From assembly GCF_903652925.1 (NCBI RefSeq), contig NZ_CAHLAR010000001.1:744001-808000 (forward strand): a stretch of DNA of 64,000 bases, in the 5' to 3' direction. A program made the position numbers and the translations under genes. Within the stretch, counting starts at the first letter, position 1. Every line of letters begins with the position of its first letter. This stretch comes from Achromobacter anxifer. Its GTDB lineage: Bacteria > Pseudomonadota > Gammaproteobacteria > Burkholderiales > Burkholderiaceae_B. The notes beneath the pieces were generated by a model that did no database searches, was not told the DNA's origin, and saw only the letters and a list, made by a program, of their open reading frames with translations. Shown here piece by piece: positions 47,971 through 56,192 of this stretch.

Positions 47971-47998
47971 AAAGCCGGCGCGCAGGCGCCGGCTTTTT
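47971..47998. terminator. Hairpin terminator behind the M81 operon
   Basis: AAAGCCGGCGC (47971-47981) pairs with GCGCCGGCTTT (47986-47996) around GCAG. A run of T follows on the plus strand, and a short T/A-rich tail follows on the minus strand. It lies 27 bases behind the last gene of the leftward M81 operon, so it most likely ends that transcript. Confidence 0.7.
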
Positions 47999-48024
47999 CG
48001 TCTGGCTGAAGACGCGCAGGATTA

Positions 48025-49500
48025 TTACATCGGGTCCAGCGGATAGATCGGGCGGCGCACGTGCTTGAACTCAAGCTGGCCGTAGTCCGAGGTGGTGACG
48101 CCCACGCCCGTGCATTCGATGACCTGGGTCGCCATGTCGGAGAAGCCCGCGCGCCAGTGCACCCGGCTCTTGAGCACGACATAGCGCTTTTGCAGCGGAT
48201 CGATGCCGGCCGACAGCAGGCAATTGATGTCGAAGGGCTCCTGGTGGCGCGACACCACCACGATCTCGACGCGGCCCGTGTCGATCACGACGGTCAGGCC
48301 GGTGTCGTTGCGCACGCCGCGGTACATGGGGCCGCGGTTCAGGTAGACGCCGTCGAACACCAGTTTGACGCGGCCGGTGACTTCCAGCGGCTCGCTGGGC
48401 TCCTTGATGGCGGGCATGGCCATCTTGCCGCCGAGCTTGAGCGTGATGGTCTGGCCCACGCCGGCCGCCGCGGCCTGTTGCGCGGCCTGCGGGTCGCAGA
48501 TCGCGTAGAAGACGACGTTCTCCAGCTCCTGGCGCAGCACTTCGGCCAGGACGGCGGTGGTGTCCATCGTGCCGCCCGAACCGGTGTTGTCGTAGTGGTC
48601 CAGCAGTACGACCGGGCCTTGTTCGATGGCCTTGGCGCGCGCGATGGTGGGAGCCAGCGGTTCCGGATGGAACACCCAGTCGGCGCGGCCGGTCCAAGCC
48701 CGGTCCAGCAGTTCGTCGCGGTAGCGCTGGGCATCGGCCAGATTGCCGTCGGTACAGACCACGGCGCTCAGGCCGGCTTCGCGGATGTCGGCATGCGGAA
48801 AACCGACGAAGACCGAGGCGGCCAGCACGCCTCCGGCTTCCAGTTCCTGGCAGCGCTCCTGTAGCGGCTTGTTGGGCGCCGCATGCGTGCCCTGGCACAT
48901 GATGTGCGGCAGCATGGGCTTGTTGGCCCAGGACATGACGGGCTTGATTTCGCCCTTCAGGGTGCGCGCGATGACGTTGGCGGCGCGCAGGCCCGCTGCA
49001 CGGATGTCCACGTGCGGATAGGTATGGAAGCCGCTGATGACCGTCGCATGCTTGACGATGTCATCGTAGATGTTGGCATGCATGTCCAGAGTCACGGCCA
49101 CGGGCGTGTGCGGATCGATCTCGCGCAGGCGGCGCAGCAGGTCGCCCTCGGCGTCTTCCACGCCCTCGGCCACCATGGCGCCGTGCAGGTCCAGCAGGAT
49201 GGCGTCGTAGCCGCCGCGCTTGACCTCGTCCAGCACCAGCTTGCACAGCTGTTCATGCGTTTCGGCGCTGGCGGGTCCGCTGGGCCAGGATTCGGCCGCC
49301 ACGGGCACCACCATCTCGGCGCCTTCGCGGCGCGCGACTTCGATGTAGCCGCCCAGGCCGCTGTCGGTGTTCTCGTAGGCCTTGATGGCGCGTTCGCCGG
49401 CCAGCACTTCGGGATTGCCGCGGAAGAAGCGTTCGAGCGGGGTGGGCACAGGCGAAAACGTGTTCGTCTCGTGCTTGATCATTGCCAAAAGCCAACGCAT
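48025..49500 (-). CDS. M81-family metallopeptidase (MlrC-like), downstream copy
   Basis: A 491-residue enzyme of peptidase family M81, the family of microcystinase C (MlrC), which cleaves linear peptides derived from microcystin. Visible conserved segments are IKHETNTFSP near the N-terminus, ILLDLHGAMV, TLDMHANIYDD and FHTYPHVDIR (probable zinc ligands among these His/Asp residues), and LLDHYDNTGSGG in the second half. No signal peptide is seen, so it is cytoplasmic. It is the last gene of a seven-gene operon that begins with a second M81 gene. The true substrate is unknown; many M81 proteins occur where no microcystin is met. Confidence 0.9.
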   Translation of the reverse strand: MRWLLAMIKHETNTFSPVPTPLERFFRGNPEVLAGERAIKAYENTDSGLGGYIEVARREGAEMVVPVAAESWPSGPASAETHEQLCKLVLDEVKRGGYDAILLDLHGAMVAEGVEDAEGDLLRRLREIDPHTPVAVTLDMHANIYDDIVKHATVISGFHTYPHVDIRAAGLRAANVIARTLKGEIKPVMSWANKPMLPHIMCQGTHAAPNKPLQERCQELEAGGVLAASVFVGFPHADIREAGLSAVVCTDGNLADAQRYRDELLDRAWTGRADWVFHPEPLAPTIARAKAIEQGPVVLLDHYDNTGSGGTMDTTAVLAEVLRQELENVVFYAICDPQAAQQAAAAGVGQTITLKLGGKMAMPAIKEPSEPLEVTGRVKLVFDGVYLNRGPMYRGVRNDTGLTVVIDTGRVEIVVVSRHQEPFDINCLLSAGIDPLQKRYVVLKSRVHWRAGFSDMATQVIECTGVGVTTSDYGQLEFKHVRRPIYPLDPM

Positions 49501-49533
49501 GGGAATTCCTGTGGGTTTGCTGTGGAGGAGATG

Positions 49534-50943
49534 TCAGGCCGCCTTGGGAGGCTGGGGCCAGGGATGCTGTTCGGGCCGCATGGTTTCCCAGGCGCGCGCC
49601 ATCCGCAGCACGCCCAGGTCATCGAAGCGCGGGCCGGCGATCTGCAGGCCGATGGGCAGGCCCGTCTTGGTGTAGCCGCAATTGACGGACGCCGCCGGCT
49701 GTTCGCTCATGTTGTAGGGCAGCGTGAAGCCGATGTGGTGCATCGTGGTCGCCACTTCGTTGGTGGGCGAGGGCCATTCGGCGTTGTAGGCGACCACCGG
49801 AGCCACGGGCGAAATCACGTAGTCAAAGGGCGCGCAGGCCGCCACGGTCCGGGCGCGCACGTTCATGGTCTCGTAGTAGCTGCGGAACACGGCCTCGCCG
49901 GACTGGCCGCCGCCGCTTTCTGCCCAGGTGCGGATGAAGGGCAGGATCTTGTCGCGGCGGGCCTGCGGCAATGCTGCGAGGTCGATGGCCGAACGGGTGC
50001 GCCAGAAGCGGTCCACGCCCTCCAGCATGTCCGGCGTCATCCAGGGCTGCATGGGCGTCACGATGGCGCCGGCGGCCTCGAAGGCGCGGGCCGCGGCCTC
50101 GACCGCTGCGCGGATTTCCGGGTCCAGGGGCAGGCCGCAGCCCGCGTCCATCAGCAAGCCGATGCGCAGGCCGCGCAGGTCGCGCTCCAGGTCCAGCCAG
50201 TCGAAGTCCTGGTACGGCAGGCTCATGTGGTCGCGCGCGTCCGGCTGCGACAGCACGCCCATCATGAGCGCGGAATCGGCGACGGTGCGCGTCATGGGGC
50301 CGGCGCAGCGGCCCATGAACGGAGGATCGATGGGAACGCGTCCCAGGCTGGGCTTGAGCGTGGAGATGCCGCACCAGGCCGCCGGCAGGCGCACGGAGCC
50401 GCCGATGTCGGTGCCGATGTGCAGCGGGCCGTAGCCGGCCGCCGCGGCTGCGCCCGCGCCGGCGCTGGAACCGCCCGGATTCTTGGACAGGTCCCAGGGA
50501 TTGCGCGTCAGTTCGTGGAAGCTGGACAGCCCCGAGGACAGCATGCCGAAGTCGGGCATGGTGGTCTTGCCCAGCAGCACGGCGCCGGCCTCGCGCATGC
50601 GGGCGGCCGGTGGCGCATCGGCGGCGGCAGGCGTCAGCTCGGTGGCGGCGGTGCCCAGCGGCACGGGAACGCCGCGCGTGGCGATGTTTTCCTTGATGGT
50701 GGCGGGCACGCCATCCAGCGTGTGGCCGCCGGCCGCGAGCGGTTCGCCTTTCATCCAGCGGGCTTCGGAAGCGCGGGCCATGGCCAGCGCGCCCTCCGGA
50801 TCCAGCGCGTAGGTAGCCTTTAGCTGCGGTTCCCAGCGCGCGATGTGTTCCAGCACCGAGCGGGTGACTTCGACGGGCGAGAGCGACTTCTCGCGGTAGG
50901 CCTGGAGCATCTCCACGGCGGACAGTTCATGCGGTTGCGGCAT
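49534..50943 (-). CDS. Amidase-signature family hydrolase
   Basis: A 469-residue cytoplasmic hydrolase with the Ser-cisSer-Lys triad: Lys84 in ATIKENI, Ser159 in NPGGSSAGAG and Ser183 in GTDIGGSVRLPAA. Relatives include GatA, AtzF and several amide or aryl-acylamide hydrolases. No gatB or gatC is near, so it is not the glutamyl-tRNA amidotransferase. It lies between the peptide ABC importer genes and the downstream M81 gene in one operon and probably acts on a breakdown product of the imported compound, for example a C-terminal amide. This role is inferred from context only. Confidence 0.9.
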   Translation of the reverse strand: MPQPHELSAVEMLQAYREKSLSPVEVTRSVLEHIARWEPQLKATYALDPEGALAMARASEARWMKGEPLAAGGHTLDGVPATIKENIATRGVPVPLGTAATELTPAAADAPPAARMREAGAVLLGKTTMPDFGMLSSGLSSFHELTRNPWDLSKNPGGSSAGAGAAAAAGYGPLHIGTDIGGSVRLPAAWCGISTLKPSLGRVPIDPPFMGRCAGPMTRTVADSALMMGVLSQPDARDHMSLPYQDFDWLDLERDLRGLRIGLLMDAGCGLPLDPEIRAAVEAAARAFEAAGAIVTPMQPWMTPDMLEGVDRFWRTRSAIDLAALPQARRDKILPFIRTWAESGGGQSGEAVFRSYYETMNVRARTVAACAPFDYVISPVAPVVAYNAEWPSPTNEVATTMHHIGFTLPYNMSEQPAASVNCGYTKTGLPIGLQIAGPRFDDLGVLRMARAWETMRPEQHPWPQPPKAA

Positions 50944-50977
50944 TGCGGTTCCAGTGTGTGTACAGGCCCCGGGCGCG

Positions 50978-52675
50978 TCAGGGCGCGGCGGCGTGGCCCA
51001 GGCCGGCCGCGACGGGCCGGAAGTTGCGGAAGTCCCAGTCGCGGCCGGGCGCGGCGTCGATCAGGGCGCGCGTGTATTCGTGGCGCGGCTCGGTCAGCAC
51101 GGTTTCGGCGGAGCCGGTCTCGACGACCTTGCCCCGTTGCATCACCATGATGGTGTCGCAGATCTGCGCGGCCACGCGCAGGTCGTGGGTGATGAACAGC
51201 ACGCCCACGCCGGTGCGCTGGCGCACCTGTTCCAGCAGTTCCAGCACCTGCGCCTGCACCGACACGTCCAGCGCCGAGACGGCCTCGTCGGCCACCAGCA
51301 CTTCCGGGTCCATGACCAGGGCGCGCGCGATGCAGATGCGCTGGCGCTGGCCGCCGGAGAACTGGTGCGGGTAGCGGTTCATCGCGTCAGGGCTCAGGCC
51401 CACGACGCTGAGGGTTTCGCCGGCGCGCTTCAAGGCCTGCTCGCGGGCCACGCCGAAATTCAGCAGGCCCTCGATGATGGATTCGCCGACGGTGCGGCGC
51501 GGGTTCAACGACCGGTACGGGTCCTGGAACACGATCTGGATGCGGCGCCGCACGGGGCGCAGGGCGCCGCCGGACAGGGTGCTGAGATCTTCGCCGCCCA
51601 TCATCATGTGGCCGGCGGTGGGTTCGATCAGGCGCACGATGCAGCGCGCCACGGTGGACTTGCCGGACCCGGATTCGCCCACGATGCCCAGGATCTCGCC
51701 CTTGCGCAGGGTCAGGTTCACGTCCGCGGCGGCGATCACGCTATGCCCCGCCTGGCGCGAGAACAGCGAGCCCTTGGTGCCGTAGGTGCGGCCCAGACCC
51801 TTGACGTGCAGCACCGGCAGGCCGGCGGGCGGCTCGCGCCGCGTGGGCACCAGGCTGGGCACGGACGACACCAGGCGGCGGGTATAGGACTGCTTGGGTT
51901 CGGCCAGGATCTCGTTGCGGGTGCCGCTTTCTATCAGGTCGCCGCGGTTCATGACGACGATGCGGTCGGAGATCTCGGCCACCACGCCGAAGTCGTGCGT
52001 GATGAACAGCACCGCGGTCTGGTGCTTGACCTGCAGTTCCTTGATCAGCGCCAGGATCTGCTTTTGCGTGGTGACGTCCAGCGCCGTGGTCGGCTCGTCC
52101 GCGATCAGCAGCTTGGGCTCCAGGATGAGCGCCATGGCGATGACGATGCGCTGGCGTTGGCCGCCCGACAGCTGGTGCGGGTAGGCCTCGAAGATGCGCT
52201 CGACGTCCGGCAGGTGTACCGAGCGGAACATGTCCAGCACCTTGGCGCGGCGTTCCGCGGCCGACATCTGCTTGCGGTGCAGGCGCAGCACTTCGTCGAC
52301 CTGCTTGCCCACGGTGTGCACCGGGTTCAGCGCGGTCATGGGTTCCTGGAACACCATGGCCATGCGGGTCGCGCGCATTTCGCGCAGGCGGCGCTGCGTG
52401 GCGGTGACCACGTCTTCGCCTTCCACGCGGATCGAGCCGGCGCTCACGCCCAGCACGCCGGGCGGCAGCAGGCCCATCACGGCCAGTGACGTGACTGACT
52501 TGCCCGAGCCAGATTCGCCGACCACGCATACGGTTTCGCCCGCGTGCACGTCCAGGCTCAGGTTGCGCACGACGCGGTTGCCCGCGCCGGCGACTTCGAC
52601 CGAGAGGTTGCGGATGGCCAGGATGGCGGACGAGGTGTCGCCCGCGGGGGGAATGGGAGAGTAGGTCATCGGCAT
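50978..52675 (-). CDS. Peptide ABC importer, double ATPase subunit
   Basis: A 565-residue fusion of two oligopeptide-type ATPases (DppD-like then DppF-like), as in GsiA. Each half has Walker A GESGSGKS, a signature (HQLSGGQRQRI and HQFSGGQRQRI), a Walker B (LLIADEPTTALDV and VLVADEAVSALDV) and a C-terminal oligopeptide-transporter region. In the second half DEP is DEA, a common variant. ATG 52675 overlaps the stop of the permease gene by one base (TGATG) with AGGA five bases upstream; ATG 52669 is the alternative. It powers the importer made with the next two genes. Confidence 0.93.
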   Translation of the reverse strand: MPMTYSPIPPAGDTSSAILAIRNLSVEVAGAGNRVVRNLSLDVHAGETVCVVGESGSGKSVTSLAVMGLLPPGVLGVSAGSIRVEGEDVVTATQRRLREMRATRMAMVFQEPMTALNPVHTVGKQVDEVLRLHRKQMSAAERRAKVLDMFRSVHLPDVERIFEAYPHQLSGGQRQRIVIAMALILEPKLLIADEPTTALDVTTQKQILALIKELQVKHQTAVLFITHDFGVVAEISDRIVVMNRGDLIESGTRNEILAEPKQSYTRRLVSSVPSLVPTRREPPAGLPVLHVKGLGRTYGTKGSLFSRQAGHSVIAAADVNLTLRKGEILGIVGESGSGKSTVARCIVRLIEPTAGHMMMGGEDLSTLSGGALRPVRRRIQIVFQDPYRSLNPRRTVGESIIEGLLNFGVAREQALKRAGETLSVVGLSPDAMNRYPHQFSGGQRQRICIARALVMDPEVLVADEAVSALDVSVQAQVLELLEQVRQRTGVGVLFITHDLRVAAQICDTIMVMQRGKVVETGSAETVLTEPRHEYTRALIDAAPGRDWDFRNFRPVAAGLGHAAAP

Positions 52676-53574
52676 CAGATCCTGCGCACCATTTTCGGGT
52701 CCAGCGCATCGCGCAGGGCGTCTCCCAGGATGTTCACGCTGAGCACCGTCAGCGACAGGAACAGGCCGGGAAAGAGGATCAGCCCGGGCAGCATGCGGAA
52801 ATACATGCGGCCTTCGGACATGATGTTGCCCCAGGAGGCGATCTCGGGCGGGATGCCCGCGCCCAGGAAGCTGAGAATGGCTTCGGTGAGCATGGCGGAA
52901 GCGAACACGTACGTGCCTTGCACCGTCAGCGGCGCGATGGTGCTGGGCACCATGTGGCGCCACAGCAGCAGCGGCAGCGGCGTGCCCAGGGCCAGCGCGG
53001 CCTCGACATAGGGTTCGCCGCGCACGGTCAGGATCTGCCCGCGCACCAGCCGCACCACGCGCGGGATTTCCGGGATGGTGATGGCCACCAGCACGGTGGT
53101 GATGCTGGCGCCGGTGACAGACACCAGGGCGATCGCCAGCAGGATGCCGGGGATGGCCATGATGGCGTCCATGGTGCGCATGATCAGCCCGTCCAGCGAA
53201 CGGAACCAGCCGGCGATCACGCCGATGACCAGGCCGATGGTGACGCTGACGAGCGCCGCGCCCAGGCCGGCGATCAGCGAGACGCGCGCGCCGTAGGCCA
53301 CGCGCGACCAGACGTCGCGGCCGAAGGCATCGGTGCCGAACAGATAGTCGGAAAAGGGCGGCTTGAGGCGCGCGCCCGGGTTGATCAGGGTGGGGTCGAC
53401 GGTGCCCAGCAGCGGCGCGAACAGCGCGATGGCGACGACCGCCACCAGCACGATCAGCGCCACCATCACGGGCCAGCTCTTGAGCCCCTGGCGGATCTGC
53501 CGCCAGGCGGTAGCCTGGGGCGTGCCGCCTCCGGGGAGATCGGCCGCTTGCGCGGCGTCGGTTGGCGTTTGCAT
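52675..53574 (-). CDS. Peptide ABC importer permease, DppC type
   Basis: A 299-residue inner-membrane permease with six membrane segments. The N-terminal domain (FGTDAFGRDVWSRVAYGARVSL) is the family hallmark of DppC/OppC/GsiD, and the ATPase-coupling loop EAALALGTPLPLLLWRHMVP corresponds to the EAA motif. It pairs with the DppB-type permease encoded four bases upstream. ATG 53574 is chosen over a longer frame from 53628 because the family starts here; the ribosome site is weak, suggesting coupling to the upstream gene. Confidence 0.93.
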   Translation of the reverse strand: MQTPTDAAQAADLPGGGTPQATAWRQIRQGLKSWPVMVALIVLVAVVAIALFAPLLGTVDPTLINPGARLKPPFSDYLFGTDAFGRDVWSRVAYGARVSLIAGLGAALVSVTIGLVIGVIAGWFRSLDGLIMRTMDAIMAIPGILLAIALVSVTGASITTVLVAITIPEIPRVVRLVRGQILTVRGEPYVEAALALGTPLPLLLWRHMVPSTIAPLTVQGTYVFASAMLTEAILSFLGAGIPPEIASWGNIMSEGRMYFRMLPGLILFPGLFLSLTVLSVNILGDALRDALDPKMVRRI

Positions 53575-53578
53575 GGTG

Positions 53579-54520
53579 TTAGTACCTGATCCGAGGGTCG
53601 AACACCGTGTAGGCGCAATCGACAACAAGATTGATGAACACGTAGACGAACGCGAAGAAGAGCGTCAGGCCCTGGATCACCGGGTAGTCGCGCGCGAGCA
53701 CGGCTTCCACCACCAGCCGGCCCAGGCCGGGGATGTTGAATACCGATTCGGTCACGACCACGCCGCTGATCAGCAGCGCGATGCCCAGGCCCACCACCGT
53801 GGCGATGGGCACGGCGGCGTTGCGCAGGGCATGGCCCAGCAGCACGCCGGTTTCGCCCAGACCCTTGGAGCGGGCCGTGCGGATGAAGTCCTCGCCCATG
53901 ACCTCGATGACGCTGGTGCGCGTGATGCGCGCGATCAGCGCCACGTAGACCGTGGACAAGGCCAGCGACGGCAGGATGAGGCGGTGCAGATAGGGCCAGA
54001 AACCCTTGTCCAGCGGCGCATAGCCTTGCACGTTGAACCAGCCCAGCTTGATGGCGAAGAGCCAGATCAGCAGGTAGCCCGTGACGAATACCGGCACCGA
54101 GAATCCCAGCACCGAGAAGCCCATCACGGCGCGGTCTAGCAGCTTGCCCTGGCGCCAGGCGGCGAGCACGCCCAGCGGAATGGCGACGATCAGGGTGAAG
54201 ACCAGGGTCAGCACCGCCAGGCTGAGCGAAGGTTCGAGGCGCTGCCCGATGAGCTTGGTGACCGGCACGCCCGACATGAGCGAGGTGCCCAGGTCGCCTT
54301 GCAGCAGCTTGCCGCCCCAGATGAAGAACTGCTTGATGACCGGCTGGTCCAGGCCCATCGTCTGGCGTATCTGGACGATACGTTCGGGCGTGGCGCCATC
54401 GCCCGCCATGATGATGGCCGGATCTCCCGGGCTGAAACGCAATATCGCGAAGACCACCACCGCGACCATCACCAGAACGGGGATGGTCGCGAGGAGCCGG
54501 CGTGAGACAAATGCCAGCAT
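53579..54520 (-). CDS. Peptide ABC importer permease, DppB type
   Basis: A 313-residue inner-membrane permease. LAFVSRRLLATIPVLVMVAV and FSPGDPAIIMAG at the N-terminus, and DFIRTARSKGLGETGVLLGHALRNA (the EAA loop) later, are typical of DppB/OppB/GsiC. Six membrane segments are expected. It forms a heterodimer with the DppC-type permease. It lies 24 bases downstream of the solute-binding protein gene. Confidence 0.94.
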   Translation of the reverse strand: MLAFVSRRLLATIPVLVMVAVVVFAILRFSPGDPAIIMAGDGATPERIVQIRQTMGLDQPVIKQFFIWGGKLLQGDLGTSLMSGVPVTKLIGQRLEPSLSLAVLTLVFTLIVAIPLGVLAAWRQGKLLDRAVMGFSVLGFSVPVFVTGYLLIWLFAIKLGWFNVQGYAPLDKGFWPYLHRLILPSLALSTVYVALIARITRTSVIEVMGEDFIRTARSKGLGETGVLLGHALRNAAVPIATVVGLGIALLISGVVVTESVFNIPGLGRLVVEAVLARDYPVIQGLTLFFAFVYVFINLVVDCAYTVFDPRIRY

Positions 54521-54544
54521 GTGTTTCCCCCTAACTACTGCCCG

Positions 54545-56110
54545 TCAAGGGGCTTTCTTTACATTCCAGAACGCGAAGACAGGCGCGTGCACCAGGCCGG
54601 ACAGCTTGGTCGAATAGACGGTGGGCACGGACATCTGGCCCAGCGGCACGTACAGGCCTTCATCGATGCCGATGCGCTGCACTTCGTCGGCGATCTTCTT
54701 TTGTTCCGCGGGATCGGAGGTCAGCGCCATCTTGGTGCGCAGTTCCTCGATCTGCGGGAAGTCAGGCCAGCCGAACCAGGCGTTGTCGCCGTTGGCGGCA
54801 GCGGGCGCGGAGCGGACCGGATCCATCACGTCGGTGGCGTACCAGTTGGTGTTGTGGATGTTCCAGCCGCCTTCCGCGGGCGCGGCCTTGGAGGCGCGGC
54901 GGGTGGCCACGCTCTGCCAGTCCATCGCGGCCAGGTTGACGTTGAAGCCTGCCTTGCGCAGCGCCTGGGCCATCACCACCGGCTGGGCGGACAAGGTGCC
55001 GACGTCGGTCGCGTGCATGACCAGGATGGGCGTGTTGTCGTAGCCCGCTTCCTTCAGGAGGGCCTTGGCCTTCTCGATGTTGGACGGAACGACCATGTCC
55101 TTGCCGATGTCGCTTTCGAACGGCGTGCCGCAGCCCCACAGCGACGCGCAGGTCTGCCAGTACTTCGGATTGCCGACCAGCGCCTTCATCACGTCTTCCT
55201 GGCCAATGGCGTACATCGCGGCCTGGCGGATCTTCTTGTTGTTGAAGGGCGGGTACTTGAAGTTGAAGCGGTACATCGTGAAGTAGCCGACCGGGCTGAG
55301 GGTCTCTTCCTTCAGGTCCTTGTTGCCTTCGATCATCGGCAGCAGGTCGTACGGGAACTGCTCGACGAAGTCGATTTCGCCACCCAGCAGCGCGTTGGCG
55401 GTGGTCAGGGCGTCGGGCATGACGTCCCATTCGACCTTGTCCACGTTCACGACCTTGCCGCCAGCCAGGGCGCTGGCGGGTTCCTTGCGCGGCACGTAGT
55501 CGGTGTTCTTGGCGTAGACCGTCTTTACGCCGGGCTTGAATTCGATGACCTTGAACGGACCCGAGCCGGTCATGTCGGTGATGGGCTGGCCGATGGCCTG
55601 TTCGGCGATGCGCTTGGGCATCATGAACGGCGCGGTGCCGGTGGGCTTGGACAGGGCGCGCAGCGCCAGGTCCGTGGGTTCCTTCATGACGATGCGGAAG
55701 TTCTTGTCGTCGATGACTTCGATCTTGTCGGTGAACTTCAGCAGCGTGCGGCCCATGCCGTCGCCAGCGGCCCAGCGCTTGATCGAGGCGACGCAATCCT
55801 CGGAAGTCACGGGCTTGCCGTCATGCCATTTCTGGCCGTCGCGCAGGGTCATGGTGTAGGTCTTGCCGTCGGGCGAGACTTCCCATTTTTCGAGCATCTG
55901 CGGCTGGATCTTGTTGTTGGCGTCGGTGGCCAGCAGGGTGTCGTAGATCATGTAGCCGTGCCACGTCGTGATGTACGCGGTGGTGGCATGCGGATCGGTC
56001 AGGCGCAGAGGCGAGTGCATCACCGATTTGATGACGGTCTCGGCGTAGGCGCCGTGAGCCATCATGAGGGTGGCGCCGGCCAGCGCGGCCGCTCGGACGT
56101 ACTTCAGCAT
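54545..56110 (-). CDS. Peptide ABC importer, periplasmic solute-binding protein
   Basis: A 521-residue SBP_bac_5 family protein (DppA/OppA/GsiB class). A Sec signal peptide (about 1-23, cut after GAYA) is followed by the binding domains; YTMTLRDGQKWHDGKPVTSED (split by me at recognisable points, about 80-100) is the family signature. This subunit determines the substrate of the importer. Its closest fold relatives bind peptides, glutathione, nickel or opines, so the substrate cannot be read directly. ATG 56110 has AAGGGGA seven bases upstream. It is 82 bases downstream of the upstream M81 gene. Confidence 0.94.
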   Translation of the reverse strand: MLKYVRAAALAGATLMMAHGAYAETVIKSVMHSPLRLTDPHATTAYITTWHGYMIYDTLLATDANNKIQPQMLEKWEVSPDGKTYTMTLRDGQKWHDGKPVTSEDCVASIKRWAAGDGMGRTLLKFTDKIEVIDDKNFRIVMKEPTDLALRALSKPTGTAPFMMPKRIAEQAIGQPITDMTGSGPFKVIEFKPGVKTVYAKNTDYVPRKEPASALAGGKVVNVDKVEWDVMPDALTTANALLGGEIDFVEQFPYDLLPMIEGNKDLKEETLSPVGYFTMYRFNFKYPPFNNKKIRQAAMYAIGQEDVMKALVGNPKYWQTCASLWGCGTPFESDIGKDMVVPSNIEKAKALLKEAGYDNTPILVMHATDVGTLSAQPVVMAQALRKAGFNVNLAAMDWQSVATRRASKAAPAEGGWNIHNTNWYATDVMDPVRSAPAAANGDNAWFGWPDFPQIEELRTKMALTSDPAEQKKIADEVQRIGIDEGLYVPLGQMSVPTVYSTKLSGLVHAPVFAFWNVKKAP

Positions 56111-56192
56111 GAATGTTCCCCTTGATGCGTAATGAGCGGCGCCATCGCGCCGCTGCGTCGGTAACCCGCCGCGCATGGGCGGCGTGCGAGGT

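Noticed and set aside
49534-50943. Amidase as GatA of the tRNA amidotransferase
   Set aside because: No gatB or gatC is nearby, and the gene sits within a peptide transport operon.
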